DNA of 64,000 nt from Schlesneria sp. (GTDB lineage Bacteria; Planctomycetota; Planctomycetia; Planctomycetales; Planctomycetaceae), in the NCBI GenBank assembly GCA_028291515.1, contig JAQGHU010000107.1:1-64000 (forward strand). The letters run 5' to 3'. Position numbers and translations under genes: made by a program. This document shows, in pieces, positions 1 to 8,925 of the stretch. The number at the start of each line of letters is the position of its first letter. The first letter of the stretch is position 1. Below the pieces are notes generated by a model. That model ran no database searches, was not told the origin of the DNA, and saw only the letters and a list, made by a program, of their open reading frames with translations.

Positions 1-57
1 GGATTTCTGGTTCGAGATCAGTTGGGATAGACACGAAGCAGAGCTTCGAAGACTTGC

Positions 58-81
58 GTTCCCAAGCTGGAGCTTGGGAAC
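58..81. repeat. perfect short hairpin repeat
   Basis: An 11-base arm, GTTCCCAAGCT, is followed after two bases by its exact reverse complement. Hairpins of this type (a 'cccaagct..agcttggg' core followed by aacgag) are commonly dispersed between genes in planctomycetes. No coding potential is seen around it. Confidence 0.6.
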
Positions 82-108
82 GAGAGTGATGACTCCGATT
101 TCAGGCAC

Positions 109-172
109 AAAAAAAAAACCGGCCACACCGATGACCGCCTGAACACAGGCAGTCGATGGGTGTGGCCGGTTG
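109..172 (-). terminator. strong hairpin terminator
   Basis: An 11-bp GC-rich stem (CCGGCCACACC at 119-129 with GGTGTGGCCGG at 159-169) is bordered on its left by a run of ten A (109-118), which is a U-tract when read on the minus strand. The internal segment can pair further. No minus-strand gene lies directly to the right, so it may be left over from a lost gene or act on leftward read-through. Confidence 0.6.
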
Positions 173-345
173 TTACGGTCCACGTGTACTTCGTTCACTA
201 CGCCAATGATTGTGCCATGAGGAAATTGATAGTCAAGATGAGTTTTGGGCCTGGAGGGATCTTTGTCTCAAAAAGGTCTCACTGCAGGGTGTTGCTGTGG
301 GCATCCTCAATGCTGTTTCGTCGTCTCTATCCAAACCACCTCCGG

Positions 346-455
346 GTCGAACGAGACAGTCAACTTGACCTGCGGCCGGTGCCGATTCAAAGTGTTGACG
401 GGTGTTAGTCGAAGGCGCGTCGTTCATCGCGAGCAAATGACCTTGGACGTATGGC
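346..455 (+). other. decayed integron attC site (relic)
   Basis: This 110-bp stretch aligns along its whole length with the attC sites at 29-34 kb. The outer left box is GTCGAAC (GCCGAAC in the array). A five-base spacer is followed by AGTCAACTTG, the shared GTTCATCGCG segment is kept, and the right end reads GCAAATGACC, TTGGAC and GTATGGC where the array has GCAAGTTACC, TTGAAC and GTTCGGC. The altered right core box makes it unlikely to recombine. It immediately precedes a small ORF, as at a cassette junction. Confidence 0.7.
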
Positions 456-495
456 GACAGATGAGAGGATCGCAGTCACTGTGCAAACTCGCATC

Positions 496-804
496 ATGTA
501 CATTGAAAACAAGTCTGGTGGGTTTGAAGGTCCCGCTCGAATTGGGCGCGTGACACTCTCGAAGACGGGTAAGACAATTTATTATGGAGGAAAGGCATTT
601 CGCAGCCAGAAGGGACGCGGCTTTAAATCGAACTACGTGGAAATCGAAAGCGGAGATGAATACTGGATTTCCGGTCCTCGAAAAGATGGCAGCGACCGAC
701 TGTATGGCGGCGATGCGGGAGTGTTAGTTGATGACGATGTGAGCGAAGAATATTGGAGTACGATTCGAGGTGTATCGCAGCCGGCTTCCGACAACCCAAA
801 TTGA
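496..804 (+). CDS. small conserved protein, MYIENKSGGF-type (relic cassette gene)
   Basis: Predicted 102 aa. The ORF is open from 451, but those codons lie on the relic attC. ATG 496 is preferred because the protein then begins MYIENKSGGFEGPARIG, which I recall as the usual N-terminus of this small family; there is no clear ribosome-binding site. The protein is hydrophilic with no membrane segment or leader, rich in Gly, Lys and Tyr, with the central stretches KTIYYGGKAF and GDEYWISGPRKDG. Family members are sometimes mislabelled 1-deoxyxylulose-5-phosphate synthase; nothing here supports that enzyme, and the role is unknown. It sits between a decayed attC and a half attC, so it was probably acquired as an integron cassette. 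Confidence 0.8.
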   Translation: MYIENKSGGFEGPARIGRVTLSKTGKTIYYGGKAFRSQKGRGFKSNYVEIESGDEYWISGPRKDGSDRLYGGDAGVLVDDDVSEEYWSTIRGVSQPASDNPN

Positions 805-814
805 GCATGGGTGT

Positions 815-858
815 GCCGAGAGAGGCGGTCAATTTGACACACTCTTGTTGGCGGTTCA
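815..858 (+). other. 5' half of a decayed attC site
   Basis: GCCGAGAGAGGCGGTCAATT and the bases after it match the left half of the array attC sites (GCCGAACGAGGCGGTCAACT in the site at 29726), through to the GGCGGTTCA segment. The right half is missing; the sequence runs directly into the leader of the next small gene. Confidence 0.55.
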
Positions 859-882
859 TGCCTTGATCGTCAGGAGATTCCG

Positions 883-1191
883 ATGATGACTGCTGCCGCG
901 AACTGGCGTGAGATTACGAGAGTGTGCTCGATCGCTTCGACGATCTTTTGTCTGCTGTCATTGGCGGTGATTCTGTTTTGCCCTGCCCGCGAGATCGGGT
1001 TCACTGACGATTCATTCGGAATTGTTTTAGTCGCACTGAGTGACATGGCGATGATCGTGGCGATTACGAATGGCGTCATCGCGGGGATTGCAATATACGC
1101 AGTTCCGAAGCTCAATTCGGCGTGGCTGTTGGTCGGGCTGGTTCAGCTATTTGTTGTGTTTTTCTGCTACCCCGCCATTCAATCTGCTTAA
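883..1191 (+). CDS. small hypothetical membrane protein
   Basis: Predicted 102 aa. ATG 883 (a second ATG follows at 886) is preceded by AGGAG at about 871, a good ribosome-binding site. Three hydrophobic stretches span roughly residues 14-32, 42-72 and 79-98, so it is probably an integral inner-membrane protein with three or four helices. There are no catalytic motifs and I do not recognise the family. It follows a half attC and may be the gene of a decayed integron cassette. Function unknown. Confidence 0.6.
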   Translation: MMTAAANWREITRVCSIASTIFCLLSLAVILFCPAREIGFTDDSFGIVLVALSDMAMIVAITNGVIAGIAIYAVPKLNSAWLLVGLVQLFVVFFCYPAIQSA

Positions 1192-1280
1192 TGAGTGCAG
1201 ATGCGCGATCGAGTACTGCTTGTCCCAAAGCGGCCAAGCAGTGGCACGAATGCGCGAGTGAGATCGCTTTTGGGTGACTG

Positions 1281-3122
1281 TCACTTGGCTTGCACGTCGT
1301 AGGCGGTCAGCGATTCTTGATCGCGGATGTACAAGCGGCCTCCGGCGACGATGGGGTGGGCCCAGCTTGGGCGGCCGTGGCTTTTCACTTTGAAGCGGCC
1401 TCGTTCGACGTATTCGCCGGGGCTGGCGTCGACGAGTGCGACCTCGTGATTTTCGCTTAGGAGGTAGAGCATGCCGTCGGCGGCAACGAGGGCTCCTTTG
1501 CCGATGCTGCGGTTCTGCCACATGATCTTGCCGGACATGAAGTCCATGCAGATCAGTGGTCCGCCGCCGTTGCTGTACATCCAGTTGCCGATTTTGACGA
1601 TGCCGCCGTGATGGCAGTCGAGCTTCTTTTCGAAATAGACTTCGTCGGCCGCGAACTTATCGTCCGACTTCGTCAACTTGGCCAAGCCGCCTCCGGTGCC
1701 GTAAGAGCTTGACGCGAAGACGTGATCCTGGTCGACGATGGGTGAGCAGCAATTGGCGGTCCCGTTGGCGGGCTTGGCGTACTTCCACAGGAACTTGCCA
1801 TCCCTGATTGAGACGCCGAAGACACTGGACCCGGCGAATTGAACGATCTGGCGCACGCCGCCGACTTCGGCCACCAGTGGCGATGAGTAATGAGCTCCTT
1901 CGGTGACTTCACCACTGCTCCAAGCCACTTCTCCGGTGAGCTTGTTGAGCGCGACGAGAGTCCCCTTCTTGCCGCCGGGTGTCACGATGACCAGGCCATC
2001 GACAATCAGTGGGGATTCGGAATAGCCCCAGCCGGGAACTCCGCCGCCAAAGTCACGGGTCAGGCTGACGTGCCAGATCGTCTCGCCGGTGGCTGCGTCC
2101 AGGCATGTGACATCGCCATTGCCTCCTTCGGCGTAGACGCGATTGCCGTCGACAGTTGGTGTTCCACGAGGACCGTCGCCCATGCCGTTGCGATAGCCGC
2201 CAAAGGGGCCTCGCAATTCGTCGAGCGTCAGCTTGCCGTCGCCGGCTGGCTTGTTACGAACGTAGAAGGCGACCAGTTCGTCTTTGGTCAACACGCCATC
2301 GCGACCGGGTTCATGCTTCGCGAAGGAAGCCTCGATTTCTTCAGGGGTCAGTTGATCGTCGCTCTTGTTGGTTGCGGGGTCGCGCTGATCGATTCGCCCG
2401 AAATGACGATCGAGGGCCGTGCCACGAACTTCCATGCGCGATAACTTGCCGTCGCCATCTTTGTCGAGGGTCTTCATCCATTCGGCGATGCGCGTGGCGA
2501 CCAGCTTGGCGGCGTCGGCTTGTTTGTCTTCCGAATCTGTCTGTTCGAAGCGATCGCGGAGCGGACCGGATGCCTCGGCGAACGACAGCTTGCCGTCGTT
2601 GTCTTTGTCGAGTTGGATGAACACGGCTTCGGCGCGAGTTTTCGCTCGGGCTTCGGCGTCGCCTTCGACTGGCTTGTCGAAACGATTGAAGTCCCAGCCG
2701 AATCGCTGCAGCGCTTCGAGTTCGTCGATGATGCCGTCTTTGTTGCGATCGAGATCCTTGATCTCTTTCTGCAAACGATCGGACAGCAAGCTTTTGGCAG
2801 GTCCGGGTTGTACGGCCCACAGCGTTTTGCCGTCGGCGGCGTTCAGTGCGATTACATGTTCGACACCGTCCAGATCTCCTTGAGTGAAGATCTTTCCGTC
2901 TTTGATGGAGAGCGATGAATAGCCGACGCCGACACTATCGACCTGCCAGAGGACTTTGGGGCCGGCCTCGGGCCATTCGCGGAGCAGGCCGGTTTCGGTG
3001 CTGATGCCATCGCGATTCGGGCCACGCCATTGAGGCCAGTCGCCTGGCTTGGAGGGAACCTGTGCGAACGCGACCTGTGCTGCCAACATCCCTGCGGCGA
3101 GACTCGCCAATCTCAACTTCAT
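1281..3122 (-). CDS. secreted PQQ-type beta-propeller protein with EF-hand insert
   Basis: Predicted 613 aa. ATG 3122 is chosen over an in-frame GTG at 3128 because GGGAG (about 3131-3135) is correctly spaced only for the ATG. An N-terminal signal peptide (MKLRLASLAAGMLAAQVAFA) is followed by the DWPQWRGPNRDG opening typical of planctomycete PQQ-like/BamB-like propellers. Propeller repeats occupy about residues 40-110 and 310-613, with sheet motifs such as GKTLWAV, GETIWHV and GEVAWSS. Between them, residues about 125-305 carry EF-hand loops (DRNKDGIIDELE, DKDNDGKLSFAE, DKDGDGKLSRME) and two weaker ones (GRDGVLTKDE, AGDGKLTLDE). A periplasmic calcium-dependent scaffold or binding role is plausible; no enzymatic residues can be assigned. 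It stands alone on the minus strand. Confidence 0.9.
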   Translation of the reverse strand: MKLRLASLAAGMLAAQVAFAQVPSKPGDWPQWRGPNRDGISTETGLLREWPEAGPKVLWQVDSVGVGYSSLSIKDGKIFTQGDLDGVEHVIALNAADGKTLWAVQPGPAKSLLSDRLQKEIKDLDRNKDGIIDELEALQRFGWDFNRFDKPVEGDAEARAKTRAEAVFIQLDKDNDGKLSFAEASGPLRDRFEQTDSEDKQADAAKLVATRIAEWMKTLDKDGDGKLSRMEVRGTALDRHFGRIDQRDPATNKSDDQLTPEEIEASFAKHEPGRDGVLTKDELVAFYVRNKPAGDGKLTLDELRGPFGGYRNGMGDGPRGTPTVDGNRVYAEGGNGDVTCLDAATGETIWHVSLTRDFGGGVPGWGYSESPLIVDGLVIVTPGGKKGTLVALNKLTGEVAWSSGEVTEGAHYSSPLVAEVGGVRQIVQFAGSSVFGVSIRDGKFLWKYAKPANGTANCCSPIVDQDHVFASSSYGTGGGLAKLTKSDDKFAADEVYFEKKLDCHHGGIVKIGNWMYSNGGGPLICMDFMSGKIMWQNRSIGKGALVAADGMLYLLSENHEVALVDASPGEYVERGRFKVKSHGRPSWAHPIVAGGRLYIRDQESLTAYDVQAK

Positions 3123-3789
3123 CTGCACACTCCCTTAGTTTGTATCTAATTTATCCGATGCGATGAAGGCTAGCTGAGCGGGTGGGAAAACGGAAGGGAG
3201 AGGGGTTCTTAGCCACGGATGAAACACGGATTGAACACGGATAAGAAGTGAAACGGCGAGCTGCGCGGGCTGGCCAATTCTGGTCGCGGATTTCGTTCGC
3301 GATTGGGCGAGGAAGAGAGGGGCGAAATTTTGCCTCTGGCTAGGGGCGCTGCGTTGGCGTCCGAACGCATCGCGTTCCCGTGAATAGTCCAAATTTCTTG
3401 GGCCAAACTTGATCCAGTGGATTGACTCGGATCACTGGCCAAACATCTGTGTCCAGGCGGTCAAAGTCTGCCGGTAAATTCAGAACAGGTCGACTTTTTA
3501 CCCCGGGCGGCAGCACTTTCCTCAATTCCCCAAAAGTTTTGCGTCGACAGGTCACTGTTTCCGGCAATGGCGACCTGGCCGGATTTTTCCGCGAACGTGT
3601 TGACCTCACCGCCAGAATTCCCCGTCGAACTGACGAGCGGGAACCGAGCGGTAAATAAATGCGTGCTAGAGTTGAGTCGACGCGGCGTGTGCGCTTGATT
3701 CGACCGCGAGGTTTTTTGAGTTCAGGTGATACGGATCCGTCGCGAAAAACAGTTTAGTCGCATTCGGGCCTTGAGGGGGGTTGACGAAA
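3123..3789. other. 667-bp intergenic region
   Basis: This lies between two divergent genes. It contains a short reiterated element at 3211-3246 (ACGGATGAAACACGGATTG and a following ACACGGATAAG), a type of degenerate repeat frequently seen between planctomycete genes. The small ORFs here have no leader, ribosome-binding site or recognisable composition, and I see no gene. GAGGGGGG at 3773-3780 is the ribosome-binding site of the next gene. Confidence 0.5.
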
Positions 3790-4473
3790 ATGGGGTTCTT
3801 GAAACGGTTCTTCAAGAACACGTATCGCGACGGCGAATCAAAACATGGTGGCAGCAGCTTCGAGAACTTGGACGAAGAACAGCTCGAAACCCATCTGAAG
3901 ATCGCCCGATACGGTTCGTTTACTTTGACGGATGCTGTTCGTCCTTCGTACGACTTGCAAGTCGTTCCGCAGGCGGGGTACCGGCATGATTCGTATCATG
4001 ATCGGGAAACCGGGATCAAGATCCCGGTGATCATGGCTTCGGCCAGCCGGGAAGTTCTCACGGATCTATTTTTTGAACTGCTGAATCCGCTGGGAAATCA
4101 GGTCGACATCGTGCTGGAGACCAGCCACGAACGACGGGGCGGTCACGAAGATCTGTACCGCGAAGATATCGACATGCCCGTGCTGAAAAGCATGCTGTAT
4201 GACTTCGAAGATTTGTTGATGAACGACGGCTGCAGTGGCTTAGCGGTATTGAATCCGAATGTGCCGCTGGAAGTTCAGTTCGACGAGCATAAGTTGCTGA
4301 TCATGTACGGTCACGAGTTGGTTGATTTCGAAGACATCCTCGACGACTTCGGTTTGCCTCGTCGCGAGGATCTCAAGTTCATTACTGAAGCTGAGCATGT
4401 TCATTCTTCGACCGAAGAGTTTGCTCGAACCTTCGAACAGATGAAATATCGCCTGGGCATCGACGAGGACTAA
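3790..4473 (+). CDS. conserved hypothetical cytoplasmic protein
   Basis: Predicted 227 aa. ATG 3790 has GAGGGGGG about 10 bases upstream; the in-frame TTG at 3781 abuts that site and is unlikely. The protein is soluble, acidic and without a leader. Its N-terminal 40 residues are basic and polar (MGFLKRFFKNTYRDGESKHG). The remainder is rich in Asp/Glu with an aromatic periodicity: HEDLYREDIDMPVLKSMLYDFEDLLMNDGC, then a beta-rich segment VQFDEHKLLIMYG. I do not recognise a named domain. A hairpin terminator immediately downstream suggests a single-gene transcript. Confidence 0.85.
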   Translation: MGFLKRFFKNTYRDGESKHGGSSFENLDEEQLETHLKIARYGSFTLTDAVRPSYDLQVVPQAGYRHDSYHDRETGIKIPVIMASASREVLTDLFFELLNPLGNQVDIVLETSHERRGGHEDLYREDIDMPVLKSMLYDFEDLLMNDGCSGLAVLNPNVPLEVQFDEHKLLIMYGHELVDFEDILDDFGLPRREDLKFITEAEHVHSSTEEFARTFEQMKYRLGIDED

Positions 4474-4501
4474 CTGTCACGTCGACGCCGGTTGTTCACT
4501 G

Positions 4502-4533
4502 GCGAGTGGCTCTAGGTTGAGCCACTCGCATTT
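4502..4533 (+). terminator. rho-independent-like hairpin after the 3790 gene
   Basis: A perfect 11-bp inverted repeat, GCGAGTGGCTC / GAGCCACTCGC, with a six-base loop is followed by ATTTTCC. It lies 28 bases after the stop at 4473. Its presence argues against translation of the next gene starting at the TTG inside it (4517). Confidence 0.65.
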
Positions 4534-4579
4534 TCCATCCACACGACGGCGCAGCCCCGCGCCAAGTCTGGAGACCGAC

Positions 4580-6091
4580 GTGCGCCTGTTCCTTGCCGCC
4601 TTGACGGTCGGTGCCGCTGGCATCGCTTACGCCTACACACAGCAGACACCGGCCCCCGCTGCGGAATCGCAGACGAAGGTGGGGCGTCCGCTCTTCGACT
4701 GGCAATCGGCGGACGACACGCTGAAGGCGGCCTCGACCGATCTTGCCCCGAACCACGAGGAGCCGCCGCTGGTCGTGCGTGACACGATCAGTCAAGCCCG
4801 TACAGAAGTGACTTCGGTCCTGGACGAATTCGTGCGCGGTAGCGGTGCGTCAAACGACGTGCCGGCCCCTGCGGATGTCGTCTCACAGGCCGCTGCGGAG
4901 TCTCCTACTGCTGATAGCGAACTGATCCCGTTCGCATCCAGCGATTCGCCAACGGGGAACGATGCTTCCGATATTGCTCCGGCAGATGCCATAGCGACGA
5001 TCAATCAGCCTCAGGCCGACCTGGTGCAGACGAAAGAAGCAGCACCCCTACCCGATTCTGCGCCTGCAGCGAAACCTCAGTCGCCAGCATCACAAGACAC
5101 TGAGACGGGGCCGGCACTCGGCAAGCCCACGATTTCCGAAGCAACGATCGTCAAGAAGCAGCCGACATCTCCTCCACCGAATGGAGCGAATCGCGAACCT
5201 GCGGTGTCGGTAAAACAGCCCTCTTCGGCGGGATCGAGATCTAAGACCGAACTGTTGCCGAGCAGCAAGCAAGCGCCGAAGCCACCGCTGGTCGACGCCG
5301 AATGGAAATTGATCGGCCGATCCGGGGCGGGAATGCCGTTGCACTCACGACGATTCGGACGACAGGGGACTCGCACACTGATCATTGCCGGGTTGGATGG
5401 TCTGGACGTGGTGGGGACTCGCTGGAACGACGAACTGGCCGAGGCGTTGTTGCGGCGTAGCGACCTGCTGCAGAACAATGAAATCATGATCGTGCGTGCG
5501 GGGAACCCGGAAGGGCTGACGAACCGCATCCCGACGAATTTGCGTGGAGTTTCGATCAACCGCAACTTCCCAAGCCGTCGCTATCAGGCGCTGCCAGATA
5601 AATCGACGGGCACCGGTCCAGCGAGTGAAGCAGAAACCAAAGCGATTCTGGATGTGTTGTATTCGTTCCGTCCGCGCCGCGTGATTCATCTCGCGTCGAC
5701 CAGCGGACGTTCGACAGTCCTTTACAACCGCGCGGCCACCGATGTGGGAGATGAACTGGAGAAGCAGTACAAGTTGCACGTTCAGCTTCTGGACCCGGAA
5801 CAGGTTCCTGGATCGATCGAAGAGTTTGCGGATGGGACACTGGACGCCGCGGTGATCTCGCTGAAGTTGAATTCGGGGCCTGAATGGCAAGGGGCCTGGA
5901 AAAAGAACGCGGCGGCAGTGCTGACCGCGATCAACGGTCAGAGCCAGGAAAAGCTAGTCGCTGCATCGACGGAAAAAGCCGCTCTCATGCTGGAGCCGAC
6001 AAGCTCTGTCATTCCGAACATGGATGAAGACGTCGCACCGCAAGTGAAAAAACGCCGTGGATACGAAGAGCTTCCGCCTCCGCCACGATAA
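4580..6091 (+). CDS. membrane-anchored, degenerate M14 carboxypeptidase-like protein
   Basis: Predicted 503 aa from GTG 4580, which has GGAG about 6 bases upstream; an upstream TTG (4517) falls inside a terminator hairpin. A hydrophobic N-terminal segment (VRLFLAALTVGAAGIAYAY) is followed by a Pro/Ala/Ser-rich linker to about residue 240. The C-terminal domain (about 255-450) follows the M14/MpaA order: LIIAGLDGLDVVGTRW where a zinc-binding HGDE would be expected, then NPEGLTNRIPTNLRGVSINR with NFP, then a Gly-Thr-Gly-Pro-Ala-Ser-Glu segment and RRVIHLAS. The first two zinc ligands (His and Glu) appear replaced while the third-ligand-type His survives, so it is probably a non-catalytic peptidoglycan- or peptide-binding derivative. 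No operon partner is seen. Confidence 0.75.
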   Translation: MRLFLAALTVGAAGIAYAYTQQTPAPAAESQTKVGRPLFDWQSADDTLKAASTDLAPNHEEPPLVVRDTISQARTEVTSVLDEFVRGSGASNDVPAPADVVSQAAAESPTADSELIPFASSDSPTGNDASDIAPADAIATINQPQADLVQTKEAAPLPDSAPAAKPQSPASQDTETGPALGKPTISEATIVKKQPTSPPPNGANREPAVSVKQPSSAGSRSKTELLPSSKQAPKPPLVDAEWKLIGRSGAGMPLHSRRFGRQGTRTLIIAGLDGLDVVGTRWNDELAEALLRRSDLLQNNEIMIVRAGNPEGLTNRIPTNLRGVSINRNFPSRRYQALPDKSTGTGPASEAETKAILDVLYSFRPRRVIHLASTSGRSTVLYNRAATDVGDELEKQYKLHVQLLDPEQVPGSIEEFADGTLDAAVISLKLNSGPEWQGAWKKNAAAVLTAINGQSQEKLVAASTEKAALMLEPTSSVIPNMDEDVAPQVKKRRGYEELPPPPR

Positions 6092-6178
6092 GACGCCGAT
6101 CTATTCCTGGTGAGCCGCGCTGTATCAGCATGCGGATAACTTCCTGTGTGCGCTATTCAGAGGACGAGAAGACAGTTC

Positions 6179-6285
6179 TCACGCGAAGCCGCGGAGACGC
6201 GAAGAGAGAGAAATCGTGCGGGAAATAAATCGGACATAGTTCCTCTCTGGCTTCCCTATCTCCGCGACTTCGCGGCTTCGCGTGA
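6179..6285. repeat. long imperfect inverted repeat
   Basis: TCACGCGAAGCCGCGGAGAC at the left is matched by the reverse complement at the right (ctccgcgacttcgcggcttc followed by gcgtga), with about 55 bases between the arms. It lies within the 497-bp gap between the M14-like gene and ligA, which otherwise contains a short dispersed repeat (6353-6393) and no convincing gene. Confidence 0.65.
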
Positions 6286-6352
6286 ACATGTCTTCTTTAG
6301 ATTTGCGAAGCTGTCGGCATGCTGACGCTGGGTGCGTTTTCTGCATGCCAGA

Positions 6353-6393
6353 GAAGACACGGCCACGTCGAGGACTCCGAGTCCGTGGCACCC
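6353..6393. repeat. dispersed short repeat (copy also at 48144)
   Basis: GAAGACACGGCCACGTCGAG followed by ga-ctccgagtccgtggc recurs with a six-base deletion at 48144-48174. It has hairpin potential (CACGG ... CCGTG). Noncoding and intergenic in both places. Confidence 0.6.
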
Positions 6394-6588
6394 GGCTTCG
6401 CCTTTCGGCTGGATTGGCTCTCACGAACTGAATCCAAATCAGGTCCTCAATTCGCGTTCTGTTTGGAATCGTCACCTAACCACCGCCGATCGACTGGTGA
6501 CACGCTGGGTTGCGGTCGCGCGAGTGCTGCTTCATCATGATCGCGGATTTTCGATTCGCATCTTGGCACTTCTCGTGGTTGGATTCCA

Positions 6589-8649
6589 ATGAGCACCTCT
6601 GTTCGTGAGCAGATCGAGTCGTTGCGCGCGACGATCCGGCGACATGACGCCCTGTACTACGTGCAGGCAACGCCGGAGATCTCGGATCTCGACTACGACA
6701 AGCTGATGAAGCAGCTCAAGGCTCTGGAGGCCCAGCATCCTGAATTCGATTCCGACGAAAGCCCGACTCGCAAAGTGGGCGGAACTCCCATCGCTGGCTT
6801 CGTCACGGTTGAACATCGTGTTCCGATGTTGTCGATTGACAATGTCTACAACGAAGCCGAGTTGGCCGAGTTCGGTCAGCGAGTGACCAAGCAGTTGGGC
6901 GGGCATCCCTGCGAATGGCTGGTCGAGTACAAAGTTGACGGCGTCGCTCTCTCGCTGATTTACGAAGAGGGGAAGCTGGTGCGAGCCGTCACACGTGGCG
7001 ATGGCCGTCGCGGTGACGATGTCACTCACAACGCGCGGACGATGCGTGGAGTGCCTTTGCAACTGACGGACACCTCCCGAAAGTCCAAGGGTGACCTGTT
7101 CGACAGCGATATCCCTTCACTGTTGGAAGTGCGCGGCGAGGCCTATATCTCCAACAGTGACTTCGCCCAGTTGCAACTGGCGGCCGTTGAACGTGGAGAA
7201 GAGCCGCTGAAGAACTCACGCAATGCGACGGCTGGCGGCATCAAGCTGCTCGATCCGACTCAATGTGCCGAACGAAAGGTGCGGTTCTTTGCTCACAGCG
7301 TGGGCAGCCTGGAAGGAGCCACCTTCAAGAAGCACAGCGAATTCCTGAAACGAATCGAGCACCTCGGTATTCCTTCCGTTCCGCGGACATCGGTGCAGCC
7401 CAGCTTCGAAGCCGCTGTCGAATACTGCCAGACTCTCATGCAAGATCTGCACGCACTGGATTTTGAAGTGGACGGCATCGTCTTAAAGGTCAACGATCTG
7501 GCGGTGCGACAGGAACTGGGATCCACCAGCAAAGCACCGCGTTGGGTGGTGGCATTCAAATGGGAAAAGTACGAGGCCGAAACACGTGTGGCCGACATTA
7601 GCGTCAATGTCGGCAAGACGGGCACGCTGACGCCAGTTGCATTCCTGGAGCCGGTGGAGATTGCCGGGACCACGGTGTCTCGAGCCAGTTTGCATAATGC
7701 TGATGAGGTGCAACGCCTGGGAGTGCAGATCGGCGATTGGGTGATTGTCGAGAAGGCCGGGAAGATCATCCCGCATGTGGTGCGCGTGGAAGTTCATCGA
7801 CGCGATGGCACTGAGCGACCCTATGTCTTTCCGACGGAATGTCCTGAATGCGGAACCCCCGTCGAGAAAGACGAAGGGGGCGTCTATGTCCGTTGTCCCA
7901 ATCCAAGCTGTCCGGCTCAACTTCGTGAAGCACTGCGGTACTTCGCTTCGCGAGCCGCCATGGATATCGAAGGACTGGGAACGAAGCTGATCGAACAATT
8001 GACCGAGCAGAAGCTGCTGGCCAGCTTCTCGGATATCTACCGGCTACCAGGACGACGAGCTGAACTGTTGGAATTGGAACGATTGGGGGCCAAGTCGGTC
8101 GACAATCTGCTGGCGGGAATTGAAGCTTCACGCGAACGTCCGCTGTGGCGCTTGCTGACCGCATTGAATCTTAGGCACGTCGGGACGCGTACCGCGCAAC
8201 TGCTGGCGGATCGATTCGGTTCCATGGACGCCTTGGCTCGCGCATCGGAAACGGATCTGGCTCAAACGGATGAGATTGGCGACGTGATCGCCAAAGCGGT
8301 GCATGCCTTTTTCGCCAGTGACTACGGCCAGCGAATCGTCTCGGAACTGAAAGAACTCGGCCTGAATATGGGCAGCGAAGCCGCAGCAGCGGAGGCGGCG
8401 GCTCGACAGACTGATGGGCTGCTATCGGGAAAGACTTTGGTCGTGACTGGAACATTGACTCGCTTCAAACGGGACGACATGCATGCCCTCATTCAAAAGC
8501 ATGGCGGCCGCCCTGCCAGCAGTGTGTCGAAGAACACCGATTATCTAATCGCCGGGACGGATGCAGGCAGCAAGCTTGAGAAGGCGAATTCGCTCGGCGT
8601 CAAAGTGCTGTCCGAAGATGAGTTCCTCACGCTCATGGGCGAAGGCTAG
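6589..8649 (+). CDS. ligA: NAD-dependent DNA ligase LigA
   Basis: Predicted 686 aa, the usual LigA length. It seals nicks in duplex DNA using NAD+, joining Okazaki fragments and completing repair. Domains in order: domain Ia with YYVQATPEISDLDYDKLMK; the adenylation domain with the KVDG motif (VEYKVDGVALSL) carrying the AMP-accepting Lys at about residue 118; the OB fold; a four-Cys zinc finger (CPECG ... CPNPSC) at about 420-445; helix-hairpin-helix repeats (about 460-590); and a C-terminal BRCT domain (LSGKTLVVTGTLTRFKRDDM). All expected motifs are intact. It stands alone, with no strong ribosome-binding site visible. Confidence 0.98.
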   Translation: MSTSVREQIESLRATIRRHDALYYVQATPEISDLDYDKLMKQLKALEAQHPEFDSDESPTRKVGGTPIAGFVTVEHRVPMLSIDNVYNEAELAEFGQRVTKQLGGHPCEWLVEYKVDGVALSLIYEEGKLVRAVTRGDGRRGDDVTHNARTMRGVPLQLTDTSRKSKGDLFDSDIPSLLEVRGEAYISNSDFAQLQLAAVERGEEPLKNSRNATAGGIKLLDPTQCAERKVRFFAHSVGSLEGATFKKHSEFLKRIEHLGIPSVPRTSVQPSFEAAVEYCQTLMQDLHALDFEVDGIVLKVNDLAVRQELGSTSKAPRWVVAFKWEKYEAETRVADISVNVGKTGTLTPVAFLEPVEIAGTTVSRASLHNADEVQRLGVQIGDWVIVEKAGKIIPHVVRVEVHRRDGTERPYVFPTECPECGTPVEKDEGGVYVRCPNPSCPAQLREALRYFASRAAMDIEGLGTKLIEQLTEQKLLASFSDIYRLPGRRAELLELERLGAKSVDNLLAGIEASRERPLWRLLTALNLRHVGTRTAQLLADRFGSMDALARASETDLAQTDEIGDVIAKAVHAFFASDYGQRIVSELKELGLNMGSEAAAAEAAARQTDGLLSGKTLVVTGTLTRFKRDDMHALIQKHGGRPASSVSKNTDYLIAGTDAGSKLEKANSLGVKVLSEDEFLTLMGEG

Positions 8650-8667
8650 GTCGCTTGCCTGGATATC

Positions 8668-8805
8668 CCGTCATTCCCACGGAGGCGGTAATCCAGCAAT
8701 TGTGCCAATGCGCCTTCGCCATTCCTCGTGCGAAACAACGCCCCCCAGTTACTGGATCGTTGCTGTTCAGCGGCCCTGGATTCCCGCCTGCGCGGGAATG
8801 ACGGA
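8668..8805. repeat. palindromic intergenic repeat of the 'GGAATGACGG' type
   Basis: The ends are inverted copies: CCCGTCATTCCCACGGAGGC at the left and GCCTGCGCGGGAATGACGG at the right. The right arm itself forms a tight hairpin (TTCCCGCcTGCGCGGGAA). This looks like a member of the widespread REP/MITE-like family. It lies between ligA and the aldehyde dehydrogenase, and no gene is seen there. Confidence 0.65.
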
Positions 8806-8925
8806 GGGATCGCCTGGAATGACGGAATAACCCATCGCCAGCCTTCAATCGCATGCCGCGCGTCGAGTGTGTACGATGTCAGAACTGGATGAATTCGGAG
8901 CGATTCGTTCGCTCTTCAGGGGTTT

